Source: Acanthochromis polyacanthus
Lineage: Eukaryota > Chordata > Actinopteri > Pomacentridae
NCBI RefSeq assembly: GCF_021347895.1
Contig: NC_067116.1
Coordinates: forward strand, 44,257,628 to 44,321,627
DNA length: 64,000 nucleotides
Direction: 5' to 3'
Below the pieces are notes generated by a model that was not told the origin of the DNA, did not search any database, and saw only the letters and a program-made list of their open reading frames with translations. A program made the translations under genes and the position numbers. Below, in pieces: positions 38,301 to 51,030 of this stretch. How positions within the stretch are numbered: position 1 is the first letter of the stretch; every line of letters starts with the position of its first letter.

Positions 38301-41300
38301 GTCAAAAATACACATTTAGAAGTTTTTTGTTTTTTTTTTACCATGAAAATAATAATTTCCCACCTTTAAATGCTCTGAAACTCTGCCGCTGCTTCTAAAC
38401 CCGTGGATCTACGTAGTCGCTGCCGCTCACCTCGCTGCTTGAGCACACCAGCTCACCTACAACTACTGTACATTATACAGAAACAAGCTGTACTTTGGAG
38501 TCATTTAGCTGCATGTGTTCAAACTAGTAATCAATTCTGAAGATGAATTAAAACACAGAAAGCTCCACCCTGCAAGCTGACAGGATTAGTTCTGTAGATT
38601 TGTGACATTTGAAACCTCAAAAGTCTGAATCTGAGTTTGTGAGATTATCGTCTGTAGTTTGAAGGTGGAGATAGTCAGACAGTCACAAGGGTTTTCTAAC
38701 CATCAATGAGCCTTTCAACAGCATTAGCTAACACAATGTAGCATTAGAACACAGGAGTGATGGTTGCTGGAAATGTTCCTCTGTACCCCTATGGAGACAT
38801 TCCATTAAAAATCAGCTACAACAGTCATTTACCACATTAACTGTGTCTTCACTGGATTTATCATTCATTTAATGGTATCTTCATTGAACAAAACTGCTTT
38901 TCTTTCAAAAATATGGACATTTCTAAGTGACTCTAAACTTTTGAACATATATATGTGTACATGCAGAATGTATGTTTTTGTTTTACAGCAGCTGCTGCAC
39001 ACTTTTCAAAGACAGACGACAGTGATACCGAATGAGAGATGTCATGGAGCTATAAAGGTTAACTGGACTCTGTATACAGGGTGGGGAAGCAAACATGTCC
39101 TATTGACAAATTTGAATGTCCTGCCCAGACGGTGAGGGTAATCAAAACAATAATTAAAATCAAAGTTCCTTACCTTTAACCAAGCATTTTAAGATTTGTC
39201 AGACCTTGGTGCATTGTGAAACGAGCAAGCAACAAGCAAAACGCAACAGGGTTTGTGATCTCCTGGATGCCCAAATCCCTCAGAAGGACATTGCCAAAAT
39301 TGTTGACATCAGTGAGAGGACCATTCGCCGCATCCAGCATGCCAGACAATCCAGTTTGGGCACCAAGAGATCTCCAGATGGTCCTGGGAGTCTTGGGCTC
39401 AGATGGCAATAAGATGCCCCACTACTTCTTCAAGCCAGACCAGAAAATTGGGGCTGATGTGTACTACAAAGTTCTGAGGTACACCGTTTTGCCCTGGCTG
39501 AAGGCCACCTACCCTGACAACAGCTATGTGTGGCAGCAAGACGGGGCTCCTGCTCACACATCAATCAAGGTCCAAAAGTTCTGTGAGTAGAATATGGAGA
39601 ACTTCTGGCCCAAAGGCATTTGGCCCCCAAGCTCACCTGATCTAAACCCCCTGGATTTTTTCTGATGGGGCTCCGTTGAGTTGAGGACTAATGCCACCCC
39701 TCAAGCCAATATGGATTAACTTAAGGCTGCATTCTCCAGGGAATGGGAGGCCTACCCCAAGGAGGATATCAGGAGGACCTGTGCCTCTTTCAGAGGCTGT
39801 ATTGAGGCCTTCATCATGGCTGATGGAGGACAGATTGAATAAACATGTTCTGAAAGCTTTAAATTTGTGTTCTTCAAGAAATCAGTTCAAAATTCCAAAG
39901 AATAAAAAGTTATACCCATTTGTAGTTGTTTTTACCTGACAGGACATTTTTGCTTCCCCACCCTGTACATAAACTTAGTGAGCGAGCATTGGTAGCACAC
40001 TACCGACTTAGATCTACAAAACTGTAAATGATTAAACTTCTATCAAACATTTTCCCTTATTTAAACCTCCGAACCCCAAAATCCAGCCACAGATTTAAAA
40101 GTCCTGTTCTATTTTTTAGAAACTATAGAAACAGTCATCAGATTTTCAATTTTCTGATGACCCCTTAATGACCTCTGACTTGTTCTGTTAGGGGAAAATA
40201 AGCAAATCTAAGCTTGTTCTAGCAAAACACCATGTTTACAAGAAAAAAAACTTAATTTCCTTTTCTTTAAAAAGGGAATCTTTTAAAGCTGGGATAGGCA
40301 GAAAAAAGTTCAAAAGCAACATAAAACCCAAGCTTCATTGTAAATACGAACCTTTTCCCTGTAGTTAGTAAAGAGCTAAACTATTACCAAGACTCAACTT
40401 GACCACTCATAACTAGCATTCCTTATGAATCTACACAGCCTGACCAACCAGAGTGATGCAGCTTATAGTCTGGATCCACGGCCTTGTTTAGGATTTCCCA
40501 TTGGGAGATATAGCTGCCGGCACAGCATCGCTGTAACCATGACAACAAGTGAATACTGTCAGTTACCTGCTGATGATCACATGATTGATCCTACTACAAA
40601 ATGACTGATTTATCAGTTGGAAATCATCAGAGGAACAATTGATTAAACTGTGGAGTGTTTCTGAGTCCCGCTACATATTTAGGTCATGTATGTAGCAAAC
40701 CCCAGTCAGACAATGGTGATACTCTTGATGTTTCACAAAGCCTTTATTTACAGCCTTATTTTGAACACAAATTCACCTTCCTGTCCTTCTCTCCTTTCTT
40801 GTCCTCATTCCAGCTGTTTCTAAGTTTAGACACATCCTTTACTGGACAGCAACAGATGGAACCGTTTTCTGTCATCTTTGTGAATTTTCTGACTTTTCGG
40901 CAGCATCTTCGTCATGACAACAAACCTCTTCTTAGATAACCATTTCCTGTGCTGCTGGGATGGTGACAAAATAGATGCTCGTAACATTCAGAATTAGTCC
41001 TCAAAATAAAGGCATGGAGGGAACAGTTATTATCCCCCGCCTCTACGAAGTGGAAAAGGGGGATATAGGTTTGGCCTCCATGCGTCCGTCTGTCCGTCCG
41101 AGATGAAGGGGACAGCTTTTCTCGGAAACTATTACAGCTAGGATTACAAAATTTAGAGTGTAGCTTCACACCATGGACCCCTTGATCAAGTTCGAAAATG
41201 AGATCTGTGCGATAATATTTAACAGAGTTATGGCCCTTGATATGCTATTTTGGATATAGACTCATAGACATCACATGTGGCGGGGGATATTGATGACCAT

Positions 41301-44300
41301 GTCGTCTTGTTTTAAAACTAGCATAACAAAGGCTTGCCAAAAGTGATGAACTGATCAGCAGACCTTTATATGCAATTTACACGCAATACGGTATAACTGC
41401 ATAGCATGCACATGGATAACACATGCCTGTGCTCAGCGCAAGTTCATTTTTTATTAAACATTTCATCCGTCAGAAGTGATAGGTCGACTGAGCAGCCTTG
41501 GCGGAGTACTGCAGTCTCTTTTGTAGAACATCCAATAGTAAAGATACACTCTCTTCAAAGAATTGTGATTGGCTAAAGTCTCTCTTTGGATAGATTTCCT
41601 GAAGTCTGAAACAGCAGCTGAGAGAAGCTGTAGTACTGTACCTTCCTCTGAGATCACGTAGATTCCGCCAAACTGATGAAATTTTCGCCCAGTGATGCAC
41701 AAACAACTGCCTACGCTAGCTTTAACAGTCAAATTTGCACAAAAATGCTCATATTTGACTTGTTTCTTCGCTCAGATTTTTCAGCGTTTAACAGCAAAAA
41801 GTTGGATTTGAAAAAGGTCATTTGGCTGTACAGGTCCATAAATACAGGTGTGTGTCATCAGCATAGCAGTGAATACTAACACCATGTTTACAATTGATCT
41901 CACCAAGAGTAACCATAGAGATGAGAAAAGAAAAACAGGATCAATGATTGATCCCTGTGGGACACCAAACTTTACTTTTTATACTTCATATTATTTTAAC
42001 CCTTTAAGCTTCAGTGTACCGCCGGCGGTACACCTACTAATTTGCATAGGAATTTCAGGAATGTCCGACCGGTGCAAACACGATTATACAAACACTATAC
42101 ACCGATGGAAAGCTTAGATTCTCATGAATCCGCCGGTATAAACCACTTTCAGATGTGATTACCACAGCGGGTGAGAAAAACACATTTGTCCTACAAAAAC
42201 AAATATTCATCCATCCGTTCTCTATACACGGCTTCAACGCACACAGCGCGACTCACATTTCCGGGTTCATTATTACACACAAAAAAAAGATTCCACAAAA
42301 AACGGCCATAATCCAACCTTTTACATCAGATGACACAAGCCAGTAAACTATTTTGTCCAAAACATGTCCTGAAGTCGGTATAAAATCCCCGAATCGGTCG
42401 TTTTCAAGGAAATGCACCTCCCGATGCGCGTCCAATATTCCCCGTATTTTTCGTAATTTTTTTTATTTAAAAATAGAATATTAGCGATTTTTTTGTACTG
42501 AAAACGGCTGGAATTGACTGAAGCTTAAAGGGTTAACTCACTGAGTTCTGTTTGATGAATATGAATGGAACCATGAAAACGCTGTCAGTTGGATCCGGTG
42601 TGCTTCTGCAAATGTAAAATAAATCGATAGAAATGAGCCCATCATTGACTGCTCTGGTCCAGGTAGTTTGATTAGAATGTGACTCTACGCCAGGCCAATA
42701 TTAATCAAAAAATCTGTTGTTTGATAAGTAGGCAGGAATGTGATCAGCTGCTGCCCTTTAAAGTAATTTCAACATAAAAGGAAGATTGGAAATTGGTCTA
42801 TAAATCTTCAGAATATGTGGATCAATATCAGATATTTTAAGTAGCAGTTTAATAATGTGAGGTTTTAAAGCCAGAGGCACGGAGCCCAGATGAAATCACT
42901 CTGTGTTACCGTTGATTATTCAAATATATTTCTAATAACGGTCTCTGCAAAAGACGAATTAAACATGTAAATCTGAAAAAATAAAAATAAAGAACAGGCG
43001 GCAGCTTTTGTTCTGCTTCATTGTGTATGAAGCTAAAATAATTGGTTTGTTGATGGACAGAAAATTAATCTGCACGGATTTTAATAATCAATTCAGAGTT
43101 TAAATCATGTTTACTGGTTCCAGCTCTTCAGATGTGAAGGTCTTCTATGAAACTAAACTGAATATTTCTCGTGCTTGGGCTGTTTTTTTTTTTAACAAAA
43201 CGAGGATATGTATTAATTGGGATATTCTCTAGCTGTTGCCCCAACTTAATGAGCTACTATTGGATTTTAGCTCAATCAGAAAGTTTCTGAATCAAACTAC
43301 GCTTTTTCTTGACCTTTTTTATCCCATTTTCCATCATTTGCATAAGAAAATAAATCAGACACAGCTCCACCACATTTCTGCCATGCAGCGGTCACTATTT
43401 GGCAGCAGCACATTAACATGCATGCCGTTTCTATTCCCATGAGGTTCCATGTTTCTGCCATATATTTCTCAAGCAGCTATTAAATTAGGAATGTTCACAC
43501 TTTTGCAAGAACAACCGACCTATTCTGCACGCTTGCAGCCACGGTTTTACTTAGATTTTTGCATATTTCGATCTTTCTTAAGGTGTTTATAATATCCCAT
43601 TGACACTTTATTTCTTTTCTTGGATTTTGACACTTAAAAACTTCATAACTTGTTTGCAAAATGCTTATTATGGAGTGTAAAAGGCGCAGTTGTGCTCGTA
43701 TAATCAGAATGCAGTGTAATTTCAGTTATGTTTGACTTCTTCTCCCCTGAATGCTAATGCACATTTGACAGATCGGGTTAGACCCTCTGCATGCAGTTAG
43801 CGAGCTCCCAGAGGACTGAACTTTTGCAGAATCAGCAGCCTCAACTGCAGAATCGCTCCTGCTTCAAACATCTGCATGAGAATCTGCAGTGCCTCTGATT
43901 ATTCAGCAGCTCTGAGCGTTGGAGCCTCTGGTCCCGGTCATCCAGAGAAACAAAGAGCTCCTTCTGTTGGAGCCCACAATGGAGCTTTAACATCTGCGAC
44001 TCATTTCAACCAGGAAGGATCCGGAGGTCGAGGCTTCCCCCCCCACCAAACATTACTCAACCTTCTCTCATGGTCGTGTGAGGCCCGTCCAATCTGATCT
44101 CTTCTCCCTTCCTCACCTAACCTCCCTCTCTTTCTTTCACTTCACAGTTCTTCCACGCGTACTCCAAGGCTGATTCAACAGGACTGGCTTTTAAAGGTAA
44201 CTGCAGCTGGTTTATCTACACCTTAAATTATCTACCAAAGAGGTGGGCAGTTTCAACAGACGCCATGTTGAAGTAGGAATATGTGCATCAATTATTAGCA

Positions 44301-47300
44301 GATGTGCGTTTACCATCAAACTGGTCTAATTTAGAAGTTTAGTCATTAATCACATCCAGCAATCGGCCACAACAACAAAACCACTGGCGGGTAAAAAGAG
44401 AATAAACTAGATTGTGGACTAGTCTGTCATGCAGAGACTGAAGAGGATTTAACCTGCAGTCTCTGATTTTTAAAACTGTTGTATTTGTGAAAATGCAAAG
44501 AAATGGAAATTTTGCAGGTCTGTTTTTTTTATTTGATTTCCATCAGGGCCACTTTAGACCAGGTCCAGATAAAAAAACCAGTGAGCTTAGAGCGTCAAAC
44601 CTGGAATAGGTTGCTGTACCTATTCAATCTACAGGTAAAAACTGCAGACCAGGCCAGAAATCTGGGTGTGGTGATGGACTCAGAACTCAGTTTTGGAAAA
44701 CACATTAAAGCAGTTAAAGTCGGCTTACTATCGCTTGAAAAATATCTCAAGAATTAAAGGGCTGATGTCTCAGCAGGACCTGGAAAAGCTCGTCCATGCA
44801 TTTATTTTCAGTCTGCTTGATCACTGTAACAGTATTTTTACAGGTCTACCTAAAAAAAACAAAAAGAACACTCAAACAACTGCAGCAGATTCAAAACTCT
44901 GCTGCCCGAGTCCTCACTAAGACCAAGATAATAGATCATATCACTCCAGTTTTAAAGTCCTTACACTGGCTTCCTGTCACTCAGAGGGTAGATTTTAAAG
45001 TCCTGCTGCTGGTCTACAAAGCTTTAAATGGTCTAGGACAGGGGTGTCAAACTCAGTTCCTGGAGGGCCACTATCCTGCATGTTCTAGATGTTTCCTTCT
45101 TCCAACACACCTGATTCAAATGATGAGCTTATCAAGCTCAGCAGAAGCCTGATAACGAGCCTGATCATTTGAATCATGTGTGTTGGAAGAAGGAAACATC
45201 TAAAACATGCAGGATAGTGGACCTCCAGGAATGGATCTTGACACCCCTGATCTAGGACCAAAACACATCAGAGACCTCCTGACTCAGTATGAACCACCCA
45301 GACCACTCAGGTCATCTGGATCAGGTCTTCTAGTAGTTCCTAGAGTAAAAACCAAACACGGAGAAGCTGCATTCAGCTTCTGTGCCCCACATATAGGGAA
45401 CAAACTCCCAGAGAACTGTAGATCAGCTGAAACTCTCAGCACATTTAAGTCCATTCTGAAGACGTACCTGTTCTCAGCTGCTTTTGATTAAATTATTTTA
45501 ACTCTGATTTTATGACAGTTATTTTAAACAGTCCTTGTTTTCTGACTTCTGTTTTTGATCTTTTTACTGTTCTGACCTTTTTTTAATGATTTCATAAATG
45601 TTTTCTTTTAATAATTGTTGTCATTTTCTGTCTTAATGTCTTTGTAAAGCACTTTGAATCGCCTCGTTGTTGAAATGTACGATATAAATACATTTGCCTT
45701 TGCCTGTACAAAGGATAAAGACTCTATAAACATAGTTATTGATGGTGAAATTCAAAATTCAGTTCTAATGCGTTTAAAAAGTAAGAAAAAAAAATCAATA
45801 TGCACAGATAAAAGCACTGTTAAATTACCGGATCAATAAGCAGTATTGGTAACATTGGTAGTACCGTTAACGTCTTAACGATTCCCATCCCTACTGACAA
45901 CCCCTGATTCAAGTCCTTTTAATGTGCCGACTCCTGCAGCCATGGTTATGGGTTCTGTGACTCCTTCTGTACCTCCTTATTGCTGCTGTGTTTCACTGAG
46001 TTTTAGTTGATCCTCCTGTAAACTTTTCCATCTCTTTCCTCATCAGTTCACGTTCAGTATGAAGCCGTGATGCAGACGTAGATTACATCCCATAATCCAC
46101 AACGTTCTGCTGTTCACATCTCATTTTAGAAGCACGTTTATGCAGTTACGCTGTTTGGAAATCAGTTTAGCTCCAGTGATCACAGGTCAACTCACTTTTG
46201 TTGTATTGAGTTTATACTTCAGAGGCCCTATCTATATATTATATTCTCTAATAATAATACTAATAGACTTTATGTATATATCGCCTTTTTTAAAAACAGA
46301 GTTTACAAAGTGCATTACAGACAGGGCAAAAAATAAAAAGGGGAAACAACCAGTGAACAACAGAAGCTCTGTCAGTCCAAACAGAAGGAGAACTGAGAGT
46401 AAAACATAATCGAAAATAAATCTAAATGAATTCATAATGAATCAATACAACCCCAATACAGATTGAAATAATCAAATGTTGCATCTAAATGTGGGAAAAA
46501 TGGGATGGTAAAACCATAAACACAAGGCTAAAAACAACAATAATACTAGTAAATAATCAATCTAAATGTAAGTTAATAAATAAAAAATAGAATAAAATGA
46601 ACAATCCAATAATTAATAATAAAACTGATAAAAATAATAATAATGAAAATAAAAAATAGAGAAAACCCTGTAATGTTCAACCTAGAATTACTGCAGCCAG
46701 TGAGAAGTGAGACAGTTTAAAATTATTTAACATTTTAGTGGTTTTGCATCCAGCGGAGAACACGTTCTAGTATTTTCCTTTAATCTGTCACCCGTCTGTC
46801 TAACAGCCAAGTTTCCCTTTTTATTTGCTTGTATTTGTGCTCCAGGAAGTCGTGGATTTCTTTTTGTAAATTCTAATCCAACTTGTGAACATGCAGGAAA
46901 ATATAATCCCCTTTTCGATGTCTAGATTTTTCCCGCGACGTTCGAAGTCTCCGTCACACGATCATCGATAAACTGGAGACTCATGTGGAGGCGTGGCCTC
47001 CTGCCTGCCCCCCGCTGGAGCCCACCAGGTACAAACACCGACCGTTAGCTTCTGTAGTTTATTCATAGCCTCTCTTTTAGCTGATTCACTCATACCGGAA
47101 CCAACAGAGGGTGCGTTTATACTATAAAAGCGTGTTAAAGTGGTGTTTTCTGCTTTATAACCTGTCCTTTTGTAACCCAACAGGAGCAGTGGTTCTGTTT
47201 TTAATGCAGTATTTCCTAGTATTTCATCTGTTTTTTCTTTTATTAATTTGCAGCCACAGAAACTTATTTTCCTGTAACGTTGCATGACTTAATCTCTCGT

Positions 47301-50300
47301 CATCGTGGGCTGCTGCGTGAATTTCTGCAGATATTTATCAGCGACGGAATCATTCGACCGCTCAACAGGAAGCACACAATGACTGCTCGCTTTATTTAAT
47401 CAAGCTTTTCAGGCTGAAAACAGAAAATACAATTAGAAAAGCTGTAAAACTTGTTTATGATTATTAGAAAAACAGTGTTCGTATGCAGACTCGAGCTCCA
47501 GATGATTCTGATGGTTCAACAGGAAAACCAAACCAGAAGTTGAGTTCGTTTCTGTTTTTTGACTAAAAAGGGGAAAGTACCTTTGTGCCTTTTTCTGCTC
47601 TTCTGCTTTTTCTTGTTCTTGATTTGAACTTTCGTTCTTGCATCAGAGCTACTTGCAGCCGTGTGTTTTACCCGACCAGAAGAATGTTTTTGGCTGGACG
47701 ACGTGTTTCGGTTTAATGTTTTGCATTTGTGGTTTTTTTTGATGAAGTCTTGTGCAGGAATAGAGGGCACCAAGACAACCGCAACTTCTCCTAATTAAAT
47801 AAAGACTTGATCATTTAGAATTTTGAAAGGCAGCTTTTTTTTATTTTGGGATGAAATATATGCACATAATTATATTTCCTTTTTAATAATGCCCCTAAAT
47901 CTCTCCTAAATCAGTGTCTTTATTTGTAGGTGATGTTTGGAGTTTGTTTACCTGAAATTCTGATCTGAAATAATTTTTTTTCTCTGCTCTTTTCTTTCCA
48001 GCCAAGCAGAGATCGACGTCTTCTTTGAGACCAACAATGTCCAACATCTGGCTCTGATCTTTGAAGATGCTAAATCCTACGTCGGTCGAGAGGTAAAAAA
48101 AAACAAACACATTTCCATCCAGCAGGAATCTGAACTACGAAGTAGGACTGGCCCGAATAGTGGTTTCTGACCTCCAAATATTTGGGCCCTATTAAAGACG
48201 AATATCCGAATATTTGTTCCGCCCCATAACGTCCGAAGGGGGGGCGGGGATGGTGGCTTGTGGTGGAGACGGTCCGAATATTTGGATCTGTTCGTCTGGT
48301 CTCCCGGGTTCAAATTTTGCCTTCGTTTTGTCTTCAGTTAAACTGAAGAATTTCCAAACAGTTGAGGTCTTCAGCATCTTGTCTTGTGTTTATGCAACGA
48401 AGTGAAGCGTGACGTCAGAGTTAGCAGCCACCCGGCCATTCAGGTGGTGGTAAGAAACAGGAATGGAGGAGCCGAGATGAGCTGAAGTGGGCCGAAGAGA
48501 AGAGACGAGCTCAGAATATTTTCGTCTGGAGGAGGAGGGGGTGATCACATAGACATATGTGTATATGTTTATGTGATCACACGATGAAATGAGCCGATGT
48601 GGGCCGAAGGCGGAGGGAAGACGGTAACGCTGCATGTTCTTTCCCCCCGGTATCGTCCGACGGGGGAGAAAGATATTCAGATTCCAAAATGAATATCCGG
48701 ATACCGCCGTAGCGAACGAATATTCGGATATTCGGGTCCTGCCCTAGTACGAAGCAAATTCAGTTTATCTTGGATTTGTTTTACTGTCTGGCTTCACTAA
48801 ATTTCAGTCACATGAAGCTGATTGTCGACTCATCAACACTTCTACAGGCAAATATTCCTCACTAGACGAACACACTTTAATGTGATACTAATACGAGGAG
48901 TTTAAAACTAATTCAGGGTAAAAGCAACACGAGTTAATTAGATGTAGATTTTTTTTATCTTAAGATTCAGTTTATTTGTCGTCATGCATCACAAGCTTGT
49001 TTAAGACATTATAGATGCAGTCCCTTCATGCTACTCACAAAAAAACAGACAAATTATGCAAAGGAGGATTCATTCAGTGATCTCGCATTTATTCTCATTT
49101 TTCGGCCGTTTAAAGCACTTTTCATCCATTATTTTCACCTGCAGAATCAACAGAGTTGAACAGTTTTAGAAGCAAGTAAAGAACAAATATTAGAACAGAA
49201 TTCAAACTTATTAGCAGACGTACAGCAGACCTCGTTACGTCAGTAATCAGGCGATAAGACTTTGCTTTATTCACCAGTTTCTGCTTTAGGATTACACCAC
49301 ACTACAAAGGCAGATGGAACAAATACATCGCTTGCAGCTCGACAAACTCATCTTTTCCCTCCAACTATCTGAGCTCTGCAGGATCTCCAAAGAATGATAA
49401 TAAGAGAACTGATAGTTCAGTAGGAAGTATTTTCATATGTTGATCTGGTGGTGGTCAGCACGGTCACCTCACAGCTAGAAGATCCATGGTTTGCATCTTT
49501 GCCTTCCTGGGATCTTTCTGGATGTTCTCCTGTACATGTGTGGCTTTTCTCCAGCTTCCTCCCACAGTCCAAAAGCATGCTGAGGTTAATTGGTGATTCT
49601 AAATTGTCTGTAGGTGTGAGTGTGATTGTTTGTCTCTCTGTGCAGCCCTGTGATTGGCTGTTACCTGTCCAGGATGTCCTCTGGGATAGACTCTAATGAC
49701 CCTAATGAGGACTAAGTGATGTATAGATGATGGATGATCTGATATCTGGAACATAATCTGCTCCAGAGCTGTTAGATGTTCAGCAGAAGTTATTATGGAG
49801 ATGTAATGCAGCAAAAAGTAACCTGAAGTGACCTCAATAAACCCAAATCCAGCTTCATAGTACAGACCTCAGTCGTACTTTTTTCTCGATTTGTTATTTA
49901 TGTCAGAAGAAATATGTTTTCAATAAAATAATTCCATATGTATGGAGGATTTTTTTAAACCACCATGTGACCTTACTGGAAAAAATTCCCCTCTCAAAAC
50001 AAGGAAAAAAAACTTGTTTCAAAGAACTTTCCCCTTGAAATAAGTGGAAAAAATCTGCCAATAGAACAAGTGAAAAATGGCTTGGTCAGATTTCTTGAAA
50101 TAAGATATGATATTTAAAACGTTGAGATCTTAAAATTAGGTGGGAAAACTTATTTTAAGCTTTATTTTACCAGGATTGTCAAGCTTTGGTATGTTAAACC
50201 CTCCTGTTGTCCTCTTTTACGACAGCAAAAAATATTGTTGCCTTGTCTGAAAAAAATCCAAAAATTCAGCAACAAAATTCTAAAAATTTTAAAAATCTTC

Positions 50301-50997
50301 AGGTAGAAAATTGCTTTAAGGTTTTCCTTAAAAATGTTATTTAAAAATAAAAATCCTCCAATTTGGCAAGAAATAAAAATAAAGGAAAATAAAAATTGTA
50401 AAAAGTTTTCAAAAAAATGAATAAAAAAATCTTAAAAACATCTAAAATGATTCCATATATATCGGTAAAAGTTCTAATATTTTCTTTAAGAGCATTCGGG
50501 AAAATCCAAATCCAACATTCACTGGATTTTGGTTGATTTTTTTTTTTTTCCCTGAATGTTCTTAAAGAAACGTTTCTTTCTACCACAAAACGTTCAAAAA
50601 TTTCCCCCAAAAATTTGAAAATGTGGAAGTTTCCACTGTGAATATATATATATATATATATATAATTTTTTTTTTTTTCTCCCTACATTTCTAAACTTTA
50701 AAACAGGTCAATTTGACCCGCAGGATGACAGGAGGGTTAAACAATCATTTCAAGATTGTTTGACTTAACAAGATATTTAAGATGCGTTGTCTTAAAACAA
50801 GTCCCTCCATCTGCTGAAATGTCTCCTGTTCAGTGAATTTATCTTAAATTGAGAGAGCTGAGACATTTTGACTAAAAATAAGACAAATAGACTTGGTAAG
50901 ATTTGAGTTTTTTGCAGTGCAGTGAAAGTCTTCGGTTTATCGTCTTTAAATGGCAGCTGTCTGGATATTACTGACGCGTGTTGAACTGAATCTTGTT

Positions 50998-51030
<33 letters not shown>

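Larger units (their letters stand above)
37090..44147 (+). other. qsox1 intron 2, repeat-bearing
   Basis: 7.1 kb. Holds a palindromic TTAA-MITE (37324-37879), a Tc1-type 3' end relic (38759-38960), a deleted mariner element (39077-39965), a GGCGGGGGAT-ended repeat (41032-41288) and a piggyBac-like MITE (42000-42532). 42540-44147 shows nothing recognised. Confidence 0.8.
44197..46925 (+). other. qsox1 intron 3 with LINE 3' end
   Basis: Contains a LINE fragment (about 44540-45715) with a nested hAT MITE. 46230-46680 is A/T-rich simple-sequence-like. A phrase near 46265 (ACTTTATGTATATATCGCC...AGTTTACAAAGTGC) resembles another dispersed repeat. Confidence 0.75.
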
